Assembly: GCF_900114625.1 (NCBI RefSeq)
Contig: NZ_FOZL01000001.1
Coordinates: 1,240,001-1,304,000, forward strand
DNA from: Granulicella pectinivorans
GTDB lineage: Bacteria > Acidobacteriota > Terriglobia > Terriglobales > Acidobacteriaceae
Direction of reading: 5' to 3'
Length of the DNA stretch: 64,000 nt
The notes below the pieces were generated by a model. The model worked only from the letters and a program-made list of their open reading frames with translations. It did no database searches and was not told where the DNA came from. Positions 1 to 9,521 of this stretch are shown here, in pieces (within the stretch, counting starts at the first letter, position 1; every line of letters begins with the position of its first letter). The translations under genes were made by a program, and so were the position numbers.

Positions 1-354
1 CCGCAGCAGGCCGATATTCTTCGTGATATTCGCTTCTTCGACGAAGGTGCTCTCCCACACCCTCTGCCGGATCGTCTCGCGGGTCACCACCTGTCCCGCG
101 TCTTCCAGCAGCACAATCAGAATGTCCATCGCCTTCGGCGGCAATGGGATCACATCCCGGTCTTGATAAAGGACCCGTTGTTCAACATCGAGTTGCAGTG
201 ACCCAATATGAAAGCGTTTCAAGGACAAGCCGTTCTGGGTTCGTCTGGACTTCTGTTGACTCGGATCTTCGTAACCAGCGAGAGTGGTTACAAGCCTATC
301 AGGCAAGGATGATGCTCGCAATCGTGCGCCAACCCATGCTTCTTCTTGCCCCAT
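1..354 (-). CDS. Winged-helix transcriptional regulator, N-terminal part (partial at window edge)
   Basis: The reverse strand is open from an ATG at 354 to the window edge, giving at least 118 residues. Residues from about 46 on read as a CadC/ToxR/OmpR-type winged helix (SLQLDVEQRVLY, then PLPPKAMDILIVLLEDAG and VVTRETIRQRVW). In Acidobacteriota such N-terminal domains are usually followed by a membrane segment and TPR or WD40-like repeats; that part lies outside the window. The first 45 residues are not conserved-looking, so the true start may be an internal TTG near 220-205. It is divergent from the GH2 gene and could regulate it, but this is only position-based inference. Confidence 0.7.
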   Translation of the reverse strand, partial: MGQEEAWVGARLRASSLPDRLVTTLAGYEDPSQQKSRRTQNGLSLKRFHIGSLQLDVEQRVLYQDRDVIPLPPKAMDILIVLLEDAGQVVTRETIRQRVWESTFVEEANITKNIGLLR

Positions 355-406
355 GGCCAGCGGAGAAAAGCCATTTCCCTGCACAAAACCCGGATGTATC
401 GAGGTT

Positions 407-420
407 TGAAACCGTTTTCA
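407..420. promoter_or_regulatory. LacI/GalR-type operator-like palindrome
   Basis: TGAAACCGTTTTCA has symmetric outer arms (TGAAA/TTTCA) around a central CG and fits the general LacI-family operator form TGNAANCGNTTNCA. It lies about 130 bases before the GH2 start. A weaker similar site (TGAACCGGT core) is at 461-476. No LacI-family gene is present in the window. Function is inferred. Confidence 0.4.
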
Positions 421-547
421 CCTTGTGGATTCGGACCCAATGCGTTCCGATCGAAACAACTGTGAACCGGTCTTTCGAAATCTCTTCCTCGGCCCACTCC
501 TTCCTCAGCCCTGGCGTATGAGACCCACCACGACCCAAAGGGCACCC

Positions 548-2980
548 ATGACCTCTCTCTCGCGCCGTCAGTTTCTCGAACTCGCTACCGCCGCTGCTCT
601 TCTGCCCCCCAGCCTCGCCCGCGCCCAGACCTCCTCCGTCCACACCCTCGACTCCGGATGGGAGTTCCTTCGCATGCCCCTCGCCGGACCTTTCGAGGTC
701 TGGAGCAACCAGCCCCTCGCCCCCTGGACCCCCGTCACCCTCCCCCATTGCTTCAACGACTACGACGGCTGCGACCCCGACGTTCCCGCCTACCGCGGCA
801 GGGGCTGGTACCGCATCACCGTCCCCGTCGCCAATCCCCATCCCAACGGTCGCACCCTGCTCCATATCGAGGGTGCCGGCCAGTCCTCCGAGGTCTATCT
901 CGGCCCCCATCTCGCCGGCCGTCATATCGGAGGCTACGACGAGTACGTCCTCGACCTGACCGAACTCCTCGCCCAACCCGGAGCGATGAACAAAGATGGA
1001 GCTCTCCTCAGCATCCTCTGCGACAACTCCCCCGACCTCGACCGCATGCCGTCTGACCTCTCCGACTTCACCCTCTACGGAGGCCTCTACCGCAGCGTCC
1101 ATCTCGTCTACGTTCCTTCCGTCTCCATCGAGCAACTCCACGTCCACGTAGAAGCAGGGAAGGGAGCCCCCGCGTCGGTCAAGGTAGAAGCCCGTCTCCA
1201 CAATCCAACCACCGCCACGACGGCTCTCCCCCTCAGCCTCACGATCAAAGACCCTAAGGGCAAGACCGTCCACACCGTCAGCCGCTCCCAGATGCCCTGG
1301 ACCGGCACAGAGACCCTCACCACCTTCGTCCTTCCCAACCCCCGGCTCTGGCACCCCAAAACCCCCGCGCTCTACACCTGCACCTTCACTCTCGGCGATT
1401 CCATCCAGATCCAGCGCTTCGGCATCCGTTTCTGCGAGTTCCAGCAGGACGGCCCCTTCCTCCTCAATGGCGAGCGCCTCCTTCTCCAGGGCACCCACCG
1501 CCACGAGGACCACGCCGGATACGCTGCCGCCACCCCCGCCGGCATCCTCCGCAAAGAGATGCACATGATCCGCGACATGGGCGCCAACTTCATCCGTCTC
1601 GCCCACTACCAGCAGCAGCGCCTCGTCCTCGACCTCTGCGACGAACTCGGCATCCTGGTCTGGGAAGAGGTCTCCTGGTGCCGTGGCGGCGTCGGCTCCG
1701 AGGCCTTCCAGCACCAGGGTAAAGAGAAGCTCGCCACCATGATCGACCAGCACCGCAACCATCCCTCCATCATCCTCTGGGGCCTCGGCAACGAAGACGA
1801 CTGGGAGGGCGAGTATCCATCGGTCGACATGGTTGCCATCCCCGCGTACCTCCAGCAGCTCCAGGACATCGCCCACGCCCTCGACCCCTCGCGCAAGACC
1901 GTCATCCGCCGCTGCGACTTCGCCCGCACCATCCCCGATGTCTACTCTCCGTCCATCTGGGCCGGCTGGTATGGCGGACGCTTCGTCGACTACGAGTCCT
2001 CCCTCGACAAGCAACGCCCCCGCGTCAAACACCTCCTCCACGCCGAGTGGGGTGCCGACAACCACGCCGGCCGCCACGCCGAAGACCCCTACAAGACCAT
2101 CACCGTCATCAAAGAGGGCGACACCGCCGAGCGTGGCCTCGCCTACATGGCCCAGGGCGGCGAAGCCCGCGTCTCCCGCGATGGCGACTGGTCGGAGTCC
2201 TACGCCTGCGATCTCTTCGACTGGCACCTCAAGACCCAGCACTCGCTTCCATGGCTCACCGGTGCCCTGCAGTGGTGCTTCAAGGACTTCACCACGCCCC
2301 TCCGCCCCGAAAACCCCGTCCCCCGCATCAACCAGAAGGGCATCGTCGAGCGCGACCTCACGCCCAAGGAGGGATACTACGTCTTCCAGTCCTACCTCGC
2401 CGAGAAGCCCATGGCCCACATCTATGGCCACACCTGGCCCGTCCGCTGGGGCAGGCCCAACGAGCCCCGCACGGTCAAGGTCTACTCCAACTGTCCGGTG
2501 GCGGAGCTCTTCCTCAACGGCAAATCCCTCGGCATCCGCAAGCGCGACATCCAGAACTTTCCAGCCGCCGGCTTACGCTGGGACACACCCTTTCTTGCTG
2601 GCGAAAATCATCTCAAGGTAGTCGCCACCACCGCCACTCACGAAAGAGTTGAAGACGAGATCGCCTTCATCTACCAGACTGAGCCCTGGGGCACTCCAGC
2701 CAGGCTAACCCTCGAAGTCATGGAACGCTCTCCCACCAGGGTTACCCTCGAAGCGAAGCTGCTCGACGCCAGCGGAATTCTCTGTCTCGAAGCACGCAAC
2801 CGAATCCGTTACACACTCTCCGGTGAAGGCAAGCTCATCGACAACCTCGGTACCGCGACCGGCTCTCGCGTCGTCGAACTCACCAATGGCCGCAGCCGTA
2901 TCTCGATCATCCCAGCCAAAACTCAGTCCACCGCCGCCGTCTCCGCTGAAGGTCTCCCCACGGCATTCTGCCTCATCTAG
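548..2980 (+). CDS. Glycoside hydrolase family 2 protein, Tat-exported (beta-galactosidase/beta-glucuronidase type)
   Basis: This 810-residue protein is predicted to hydrolyse a terminal beta-linked glycoside in the periplasm or outside the cell. The ATG at 548 was chosen because it places a twin-arginine signal (SRRQFL followed by a hydrophobic Ala/Leu stretch) at the N-terminus. A sugar-binding jelly-roll domain (about 30-200), an Ig-like domain (about 200-310) and a TIM barrel follow. The acid/base is E416 in WGLGNEDDW and the nucleophile is E500 in HAEWG, as in clan GH-A. The C-terminal 200 residues are Ig-like. It starts the locus and lies 91 bases before the TonB receptor, so the two probably act together. 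The substrate cannot be read from sequence; the aldarate genes downstream make a uronide plausible. Confidence 0.85.
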   Translation: MTSLSRRQFLELATAAALLPPSLARAQTSSVHTLDSGWEFLRMPLAGPFEVWSNQPLAPWTPVTLPHCFNDYDGCDPDVPAYRGRGWYRITVPVANPHPNGRTLLHIEGAGQSSEVYLGPHLAGRHIGGYDEYVLDLTELLAQPGAMNKDGALLSILCDNSPDLDRMPSDLSDFTLYGGLYRSVHLVYVPSVSIEQLHVHVEAGKGAPASVKVEARLHNPTTATTALPLSLTIKDPKGKTVHTVSRSQMPWTGTETLTTFVLPNPRLWHPKTPALYTCTFTLGDSIQIQRFGIRFCEFQQDGPFLLNGERLLLQGTHRHEDHAGYAAATPAGILRKEMHMIRDMGANFIRLAHYQQQRLVLDLCDELGILVWEEVSWCRGGVGSEAFQHQGKEKLATMIDQHRNHPSIILWGLGNEDDWEGEYPSVDMVAIPAYLQQLQDIAHALDPSRKTVIRRCDFARTIPDVYSPSIWAGWYGGRFVDYESSLDKQRPRVKHLLHAEWGADNHAGRHAEDPYKTITVIKEGDTAERGLAYMAQGGEARVSRDGDWSESYACDLFDWHLKTQHSLPWLTGALQWCFKDFTTPLRPENPVPRINQKGIVERDLTPKEGYYVFQSYLAEKPMAHIYGHTWPVRWGRPNEPRTVKVYSNCPVAELFLNGKSLGIRKRDIQNFPAAGLRWDTPFLAGENHLKVVATTATHERVEDEIAFIYQTEPWGTPARLTLEVMERSPTRVTLEAKLLDASGILCLEARNRIRYTLSGEGKLIDNLGTATGSRVVELTNGRSRISIIPAKTQSTAAVSAEGLPTAFCLI

Positions 2981-3071
2981 CCGCCAAGCAAACCCGCGCC
3001 AATCCGGCGCTGTCTTCATCTGTTGATCGAACGTTCAACGTTCATTCACAGCTCCCCGCTAACTTCGCTTC

Positions 3072-6000
3072 ATGCGTACATTCTCTCTAAGACTTCTGGC
3101 ATATCTCTGCCTGCTTCTCCCTCTCGCCGCCATGGCGCAGTTTGAAAACGGAAGCATCGTCGGCACCGTCCACGATCCCTCCGGTGCAGTCGTCTCCGCT
3201 GCCACCATCACCGTCACCAACATCGCCACGGGAGCCGTCAGCACCACCACCACGAAGGACTCCGGCGACTACGAGGTCCCGAACCTCCGCGTTGGCCAGT
3301 ACAACGTTGTCGTTACCCATGCCGGTTTCGCCGATGTCACCGCCACCAACATCTCCGTCTCCATCGGCAACCGCCAGCGCATCGATCTCACCCTCGCCGC
3401 CGCCGGCGACACCCAGACCGTCACCGTCTCCGGCGTCGCCCTCCAGGTGGAGACCGAGACCTCCGAGCGCGGCCAGACCATCACCGGCTACCAGACCGCC
3501 GCCCTTCCCCTCGTCAGCCGCAACTACTCCGACCTCCTCGGCCTCGTCGTAGGCTCCCGCCAGCCGCCCTCCGCCGCCACGACCAGTTCCATCAACTCGC
3601 TCGTCCGCGCGGGCGCCTACAACATCAACGGCCAGCGCTCCATGTTCAACAACTTCCTGCTCGACGGCCTGGATAACAACGCCTACGGGGAATCCAACCA
3701 GGGCTTCGACAACCAGATCATCGCTATCCCGCCCGACTCCGTCTCGCAGTTCCAGGTCGTCACCAACAACGAGAGCGCCGAGTACGGCCGTTCTTCCGGC
3801 GCCACCATCAACGTCGCTTCGCTCTCCGGAACCAACAAGTATCACGCCGTCCTCTATGAGTTCATCCGCAACACCGCGCTGAATGCCGCCGGGTTCTTCA
3901 AGCCCACCATTGGAACTACCCCCTTCAAAAAGCCGGACTTCAAACGCAACCAGTTCGGCATGAACTTTGGTGGACCCATCCTCAAGGACCGGCTCTTCTT
4001 CTTCCTCGACTACGAGGGCTTCCGCCAGAAGCTCACCCCGCTCTCCGTCCTCACCCTCCCCACGCAGAACGAGCTCAACGGCATTCTCGCCGTCAACGTC
4101 AAGAACCCTGTCACCGGCATCACCTACGCCGCCGGAACGCGCATCCCCACTGCTGCCATCAACCCCATCTCCCAGCAGATTATTGGCTTCTTCAAGCAGC
4201 TCAACGGTCTGCCGGTATCCGGCAACGCCGCCACCGGCCTGGCTTCGAACGACTACCCGGTCCAGGTCCCCTTCTCCGATAACTCCGACAAGGGCGACCT
4301 CCGCCTCGACTTCCACCAGAGCGACGCCAGCTCCTGGTTCCTTCGCGTCTCCGACCGCAAGGAGACCGGCGTCAACTACCCCGCCATGCCTCTTCCGCTC
4401 GACGGATCCACCAACGGAACCATCCGCGTCCTCGACCAGCAGGTCGCCGCCGGATACACCCACCTCTTTGGCTCCGACAAGATCATCGATGCGCGTCTCG
4501 GTCTCTCCCGCACCAAGGCCGGCAAGTACTCGCTCTCCATCGGCAACAACGCCATTACCATCCCCGGCCTGCCCACCAATCCCATCGTCGCCGGTGGTCT
4601 GCCCACCATCAGCATCTCCGGCTTCTCCACCATCGGTCGCCAAAGCACCAACCCCCAGTGGCAGAACCCCGCCGTCCTCGATCCCAAGCTCAACTTCACC
4701 TGGGTCAAAGGCCGCCACTCCATGAAGTTCGGCTATGAGTACGAACACATCTGGATGGCCGTCAACGACAACAATCCCCTCTACGGCTCCTTCAACTACG
4801 GTGGTGCCTACTCCAACGCCGGCGGAACCTCTGTCTCCGACAACTACTGGGCCGACTTCCTCTTCGGCAATACCAGCTCTTACTCGCTGGCCAACTACTT
4901 CGTCGCTCACCTCCGCCAGACCATGCACAACGCCTACGCTCAGGATGATTGGAAGGTCAGTCCCCGACTCACCCTCAACCTCGGCCTCCGCTGGGAGTAT
5001 GGCTCGCCCTACTCCGAGCAGAACAACTACGTCTCCAACTTCGACCCCATCACCCAGACCATGCTCACCACCAGCCCCGGTGCTGGCGGTGTAGGCGTCA
5101 CTCCCGTCAACTTCGGCGGCGTCTATGGCAAGACCCTCATGGACCCCGACCTCAACGACTTCGGTCCGCGCATCGGATTCGCCTACTCCATCGACAACAA
5201 GACCGTCCTGCGCGGAGGCTTCGGCGTCAGCTTCGCTCACTACACCCGTGCCGGATCGGCTGACGTTCTCCCGATCAACGCGCCGCAGGCCCAGTTCGCC
5301 GCTGTCAGCCAGATCACGCCGAACACCACCAATCACTGCAACCCGCTCCCCGCCGCCATCATCCCCGTCAACTCCACCACCCCAAGCTGCTACGCCACCA
5401 TGGATCAGGGCTTCCCGAATACCCTCGTCACCACCTTCAACCCGGCCACCGCCGCCGTCACGTACATGCCGCGCAACACCCGCGATTCCTACGTGGAGAG
5501 CTTCTTCTTCTCCGTCCAGCGCTCGCTGGCGAAGAACACCCTGCTCGACATCGCCTACGTCGGCAACCATGGCCTCAAGCTCCAGGGCTTCCTCAACGCC
5601 AACCAGAAAAACCCCTCCAAAGGCTTCGCCCGACCTTTCACCAACTGGCCCTCCGATATCACCGAGGCCCTCAACGAGTTCTCCTCCAACTACAACTCGC
5701 TGCAGGTCAAGTATGAGCAGCGCTTCCTCGGCGGACTCACCCTGCTGAACTCCTTCACCTGGTCGCACGCGCTCGATAACGCCTCCGCGGCCCTTGAAGG
5801 CAACACCCCCGCCCCGCAGGATGGCAACAACATCTCTGCGGACTATGGTCAGTCGGACTACAACCTGCCCCTCGCCAACGTCACCTCGCTCGTCTACGAG
5901 GTCCCCTTCGGACGCGGACGCCGCTTCGCCTCGAACGCCAACGCCTTCGTGGATGCCGCGCTAGGCGGCTGGCAGGTCTCCGTCATCAATACGGCCCAGG

Positions 6001-6488
6001 CCGGCACGCCCTTCAACCTCACCTACAACCCAGCCGCTGCCACCCAGGTCTCCACGCAGATCACGGCCAACTACCGCGGCCTCAATGCCTACCGCCCCAA
6101 CGTCAATCCCGGCGTCAACAAGATCCTCAATACCCAGATCGCGTCCACCGGATACATCCAGTACGTCAACCCAGCCGCCTTCGCCCTGCCCGCCACCCGC
6201 GACGCCTCGGGCAATCTCCTCAGCCCCTTCGGCAACGCCAGCCGTAACCCGCTGCGGAACACGCCCTTCTACCAGGCCGACCTCGCCCTCAACAAGAAGT
6301 TCTCCACCCCCGTGGAGACCCTCAAAGTGGAGTTCCGTACCGAGGCCTACAACATCCTCAATCACACCAACCTCTTCCTGCCCAGCACGATCGGTGGAAC
6401 GAACGGTCAGACTGCCAGCACGGGAGGCGTCATCTCCAGCACCTTCGAGCCACGCATCCTGCAGTTCGGCCTCAAAATCCTTTACTAG
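3072..6488 (+). CDS. TonB-dependent receptor with carboxypeptidase-regulatory-like N-terminal domain
   Basis: This is a 1138-residue outer-membrane receptor of the large acidobacterial Oar/CarboxypepD_reg family. A Sec signal ends near AAMAQ (about residue 23). A transthyretin-like domain follows (about 25-115, beginning GSIVGTVHDPSGAVV), then a plug domain (about 130-270, with the LLDGLDNNAYG segment) and a long beta barrel ending in the aromatic terminus LKILY. No clear TonB box is visible, which is common in this family. It is the probable uptake partner for the product of the preceding GH2 enzyme. The substrate is unknown. Confidence 0.9.
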   Translation: MRTFSLRLLAYLCLLLPLAAMAQFENGSIVGTVHDPSGAVVSAATITVTNIATGAVSTTTTKDSGDYEVPNLRVGQYNVVVTHAGFADVTATNISVSIGNRQRIDLTLAAAGDTQTVTVSGVALQVETETSERGQTITGYQTAALPLVSRNYSDLLGLVVGSRQPPSAATTSSINSLVRAGAYNINGQRSMFNNFLLDGLDNNAYGESNQGFDNQIIAIPPDSVSQFQVVTNNESAEYGRSSGATINVASLSGTNKYHAVLYEFIRNTALNAAGFFKPTIGTTPFKKPDFKRNQFGMNFGGPILKDRLFFFLDYEGFRQKLTPLSVLTLPTQNELNGILAVNVKNPVTGITYAAGTRIPTAAINPISQQIIGFFKQLNGLPVSGNAATGLASNDYPVQVPFSDNSDKGDLRLDFHQSDASSWFLRVSDRKETGVNYPAMPLPLDGSTNGTIRVLDQQVAAGYTHLFGSDKIIDARLGLSRTKAGKYSLSIGNNAITIPGLPTNPIVAGGLPTISISGFSTIGRQSTNPQWQNPAVLDPKLNFTWVKGRHSMKFGYEYEHIWMAVNDNNPLYGSFNYGGAYSNAGGTSVSDNYWADFLFGNTSSYSLANYFVAHLRQTMHNAYAQDDWKVSPRLTLNLGLRWEYGSPYSEQNNYVSNFDPITQTMLTTSPGAGGVGVTPVNFGGVYGKTLMDPDLNDFGPRIGFAYSIDNKTVLRGGFGVSFAHYTRAGSADVLPINAPQAQFAAVSQITPNTTNHCNPLPAAIIPVNSTTPSCYATMDQGFPNTLVTTFNPATAAVTYMPRNTRDSYVESFFFSVQRSLAKNTLLDIAYVGNHGLKLQGFLNANQKNPSKGFARPFTNWPSDITEALNEFSSNYNSLQVKYEQRFLGGLTLLNSFTWSHALDNASAALEGNTPAPQDGNNISADYGQSDYNLPLANVTSLVYEVPFGRGRRFASNANAFVDAALGGWQVSVINTAQAGTPFNLTYNPAAATQVSTQITANYRGLNAYRPNVNPGVNKILNTQIASTGYIQYVNPAAFALPATRDASGNLLSPFGNASRNPLRNTPFYQADLALNKKFSTPVETLKVEFRTEAYNILNHTNLFLPSTIGGTNGQTASTGGVISSTFEPRILQFGLKILY

Positions 6489-6837
6489 ACAAAACAAACG
6501 GCACTCCAACCAGTCAGGGGTTCAAGGCGAAAAGCCGTGAACCCCTGGTTTCGTTTAAGCCCCGAAAAGAGAATTCGGAAAAAGACGCGAACGGGAAACA
6601 AGAAAAGATCTGAATCTCCATCCCGTCTTTGCCTTTGTTTCTTTTTCACGCTTTTCCGCCTTTTTCTCACAGTCTTTTCGTCTATCGACACCTCCCGAGC
6701 CCAGAATCACAAGCCGCAACAGAGACATCCAATCGCAATTGGGCACTTCAATTCCGGGTCCGACCTCCCGCCCCATTTACGATATTTCAGACAAGCGTTT
6801 TTCTTCACCAAGTTTCCGTATCGAAAGAAGGATCTTC
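6489..6837 (+). other. Intergenic region between the receptor and the sugar transporter
   Basis: These 349 bases hold no convincing gene. They begin with the hairpin at 6515-6547. A pyrimidine-rich tract (about 6620-6685, repeated CTTTT and CTTTTTC) follows. A Shine-Dalgarno-like AAGAAGG stands 7 bases before the ATG at 6838. Confidence 0.6.
6515..6547 (+). terminator. Hairpin after the TonB receptor gene
   Basis: A near-perfect stem: CAGGGGTTCA pairs with TGAACCCCTG, and an inner GGC/GCC pair is closed by a GAAAA loop. It lies 27 bases after the stop codon. The T-run is short (GGTTTCGTTT), so it may attenuate or protect the 3' end rather than fully terminate. Confidence 0.55.
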
Positions 6838-8172
6838 ATGGCAGCCCCCATTCAGAACGTCAGCGCCCCCGGTATCGGCGGCAACTACGAAGGCAAGACC
6901 GACACCCTTGCCATGTCCGTCACCACCGCGCTCTTCTTCATGGTCGGCTTCCTCACCTGCCTCAACGACGTCATCATCCCGCATCTCAAGCTCATCTTCG
7001 AGCTCAACTACACCAAGGCCATGATGGTGCAGTTCGCCTTCTTCTCCTCCTACTTCGTCTTCTCCTATCCCGGCGGTCGCCTCGTCGAGTGGCTCGGCTA
7101 CAAGCGCGCCATGGTCATCGGACTCGTCGTCATGGCCATCGGAGCCGCAGGCTTCCTACCCGCCGCCGACTATGCCCTCTTCCCCATCTTCCTCACCGCG
7201 CTCATCATCCTCGCCGCCGGCATGACCACCGTCCAGGTAGCCGTCAACCCGTACGTGACCATCATCGGCCCCCCGGCCACCGCCTCCAGCCGTCTCAATC
7301 TCTCGCAGGCCTTCAACTCCGTCGGCACCTTCATCGCGCCCTTCCTCGGCTCGCTCTACATCCTCCGTGGCGTTCCCACCGCGACGCCCCAGGTCCTCAA
7401 CGGCATGTCCGACGTAGCTCGCCAGGCCTTCCGCGCCACGCAGGCCTCTTCCGTCCGCCTCCCCTACATCGGCATGGCGCTTGTCCTGCTTCTCCTCGCC
7501 ACCGCGCTCGGACTCATCAAGCTCAAGAACCACCAGCAGTCCGCCGAGGTCACCCAGGACTTCCGTCCCGGAGCCTTCGGCGACAACGCCAGCGAAACCC
7601 AGAGCATCTGGAACAAGCCCTGGCTGCTCGGCGGTGCCCTCGGCATCTTCACCTACGTCGGCGCCGAAGTCTCCATCGGCTCCCTCCTCGTCAGCTACAT
7701 GGGACTGCCGCAGATCGCCGGTCTCGGCGAAGCCACCGCCGCCAAGTTCCTCATGGTTTACTGGGGCGGAGCGATGCTCGGCCGCTTCATCGGCTCAGCG
7801 GTCCTTCAGAAGGTCCGCACCGGCCCGGTCGTCGCCTTTGCTGGCATCGTCGCCTGCCTGCTCGTCATCATGACGGTCCTCACCCACGGACACACCGCTA
7901 TGTTCGCCTTGCTCGCGGTTGGCTTCTGCAACTCCATCATGTTCCCATCCATCTTCACCATGGGCATCCAGGACCTCGGCTCCCTCACCAGCCGCGGTTC
8001 CAGTCTCATGATCGCCGCGATCGTCGGCGGAGCCATCATCCCCCTCGCCACCGGCAAACTCGCCGACACCATCGGCCTGCAAAACGCCTTTCTCCTCCCC
8101 GCCGTCTGCTACGTCTACATCGCCCTCTACGGAATGGCCAACGCCAAACGCAGCCCGGCCATCCCCGCATAA
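6838..8172 (+). CDS. FucP-like sugar MFS transporter
   Basis: This 444-residue inner-membrane symporter belongs to the L-fucose permease group of the major facilitator superfamily. The start at 6838 has AAGAAGG upstream; an in-frame ATG at 6739 lacks a ribosome site and would add a non-conserved tail. About 12 hydrophobic segments are visible. The first carries LTCLNDVIIPHLK, where the Asp corresponds to the proton-coupling Asp of FucP, and VQVAVNPYV matches the FucP fourth segment. Its position after the GH2 and receptor genes points to import of the released monosaccharide. The exact sugar cannot be told. Confidence 0.85.
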   Translation: MAAPIQNVSAPGIGGNYEGKTDTLAMSVTTALFFMVGFLTCLNDVIIPHLKLIFELNYTKAMMVQFAFFSSYFVFSYPGGRLVEWLGYKRAMVIGLVVMAIGAAGFLPAADYALFPIFLTALIILAAGMTTVQVAVNPYVTIIGPPATASSRLNLSQAFNSVGTFIAPFLGSLYILRGVPTATPQVLNGMSDVARQAFRATQASSVRLPYIGMALVLLLLATALGLIKLKNHQQSAEVTQDFRPGAFGDNASETQSIWNKPWLLGGALGIFTYVGAEVSIGSLLVSYMGLPQIAGLGEATAAKFLMVYWGGAMLGRFIGSAVLQKVRTGPVVAFAGIVACLLVIMTVLTHGHTAMFALLAVGFCNSIMFPSIFTMGIQDLGSLTSRGSSLMIAAIVGGAIIPLATGKLADTIGLQNAFLLPAVCYVYIALYGMANAKRSPAIPA

Positions 8173-8254
8173 AGAAGCCCCGGAAACTCACTCGAAAGAG
8201 TCAACCGCAATCGTCCCGGCCATGCTGGAATAGAGCAGGAAAGAGGTATACCGC

Positions 8255-8431
8255 ATGGCTATCATTCAGTGGATCACCCGCGTCTTCATCGACGTCTTCG
8301 GCATCACCCACCCCACCCCCGAGCAGGAGCGCACCGCCACCCGTTTCATCGGTGCCCTGCTCGGCATCATCGCCGCCGGCATGATCCTCATCGTCTTTCT
8401 CATCTACAAACTCTCCCACCGCGCCTTCTAG
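8255..8431 (+). CDS. Small single-pass membrane protein, 58 residues
   Basis: This is a short ORF with a good ribosome site (GAAAGAGG, about 10 bases upstream of the ATG). It encodes MAIIQWITRVF at the start, a charged middle (TPEQERTATR) and one strongly hydrophobic segment of about 22 residues (FIGALLGIIAAGMILIVFL) followed by a basic end. It lies 82 bases after the transporter stop and 73 before kdgD, in the same direction, so it is probably co-transcribed with the sugar genes. I do not recognise a family. It could be a small membrane accessory of the transporter or an unrelated membrane peptide. Confidence 0.6.
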   Translation: MAIIQWITRVFIDVFGITHPTPEQERTATRFIGALLGIIAAGMILIVFLIYKLSHRAF

Positions 8432-8504
8432 CCTTCAGCCAAACCTCACCCCCGTTCGCTATAGTGGATGACGCAAGCAGTCACGTCATTCCAACGAGCC
8501 GCTG

Positions 8505-9410
8505 ATGGATCCCAAAGCACTTGCCGCACAGATAGGCTCCGGCCTTCTCTCTTTTCCCGTCACGCACTTCCGCGCCAACGACACCTTCCACGAGTCCTCC
8601 TACCGCGAGCACATCGCGTGGCTCAACGAGTACTCGCCCGCTGGCCTCTTCGCCGCCGGAGGCACCGGTGAGTTCTTCTCCCTCACCCTCGATGAGTTCT
8701 CCAACGTCGTCCGTGCCGCGGTCGAAGAGACCGCAGGCCGCATCCCCATCCTGGCCGGCTGCGGCTACGGCACCGCCATCGCGAAGCAGTTCGCAGCGGC
8801 TGCCGAGAAGGCCGGTGCGGACGGCCTCCTGCTCTTCCCGCCCTACCTCGTCAACCCCGATCCCGAAGGCCTCATCGCGCACGTCAAAGCCGTCTGCGAT
8901 TCCACCAGCCTCGGCGTCATCGTCTACAGCCGCGACAACGCCATCCTCAAAGCCGACACGCTGGCCAGGATGGCCGATCTCTGCCCCAACCTCATCGGTT
9001 TCAAGGATGGCGTCGGCGACATCGAGACCATGACGAAGATCTACCTGAAGCTAGGCGACCGCCTCACCTACGTCGGTGGCCTGCCCACCGCCGAGACCTT
9101 CGCTCTCCCGTATCTCGAGATGGGCGTCACCACCTACTCGTCGGCGATCTTCAACTTCCTGCCCCAGTGGGCCATGGACTTCTACGCTGCCGTCCGCCGC
9201 AAAGACCACGCGCACGTCTCCCGCGAACTCCGCGACTTCGTCATGCCATACATCGACATCCGCGACCGCCGCAAGGGTTACGCCGTCTCGATCGTCAAGG
9301 CCGGCGTCAAGCTCATCGGTCGCACCCCGGGCCACGTCCGCACGCCCCTCACCGACCTTACCGAGTCCGAACTGGCCAGCCTCAAAGCCCTCATGGCCGG
9401 AAGAAGCTAG
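8505..9410 (+). CDS. kdgD: 5-dehydro-4-deoxyglucarate dehydratase
   Basis: This is a 301-residue class I aldolase-fold enzyme of the DapA/NAL superfamily. It converts 5-dehydro-4-deoxy-D-glucarate to 2,5-dioxopentanoate with loss of water and CO2. The GGTGEFFSL segment near residue 52 binds the keto-acid carboxylate, Y141 sits in VIVYSRDN, and the Schiff-base lysine is K167 in GFKDGVGD. The length equals that of characterised KDG dehydratases. It works between GarD and the semialdehyde dehydrogenase encoded downstream. The stop codon abuts a dispersed palindromic repeat that separates it from the next gene. Confidence 0.93.
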   Translation: MDPKALAAQIGSGLLSFPVTHFRANDTFHESSYREHIAWLNEYSPAGLFAAGGTGEFFSLTLDEFSNVVRAAVEETAGRIPILAGCGYGTAIAKQFAAAAEKAGADGLLLFPPYLVNPDPEGLIAHVKAVCDSTSLGVIVYSRDNAILKADTLARMADLCPNLIGFKDGVGDIETMTKIYLKLGDRLTYVGGLPTAETFALPYLEMGVTTYSSAIFNFLPQWAMDFYAAVRRKDHAHVSRELRDFVMPYIDIRDRRKGYAVSIVKAGVKLIGRTPGHVRTPLTDLTESELASLKALMAGRS

Positions 9411-9456
9411 CCACAAAGATCGGGTGCCCCACATCTCGATTCTGAGATGTGGGTGT
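9411..9456. repeat. Dispersed palindromic repeat, family R1, copy 1
   Basis: Contains CCCACATCTC, a 6-base spacer and GAGATGTGGG, flanked by GGTGCCCC. On the reverse strand it reads as the same element found at 41337-41384 and 48113-48157, including the GGGGCACCCG and TTTGTGGC tail. It starts directly after the kdgD stop codon. Confidence 0.75.
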
Positions 9457-9521
9457 CACCGCGGCGACGAACGAACGCATCCACACCAAACTCCATCCAA
9501 GCCTCATTCAGGTCGCCGAAG

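Noticed and set aside
299..2431. 710-residue open frame on the minus strand opposite the GH2 gene
   Set aside because: Gly/Val/Glu/Asp-rich repetitive composition typical of the antisense of C-ending GC-rich codons; the + strand has full GH2 motifs.
3087..5768. 893-residue minus-strand frame opposite the TonB receptor
   Set aside because: Low-complexity antisense shadow; receptor domains are clear on the + strand.
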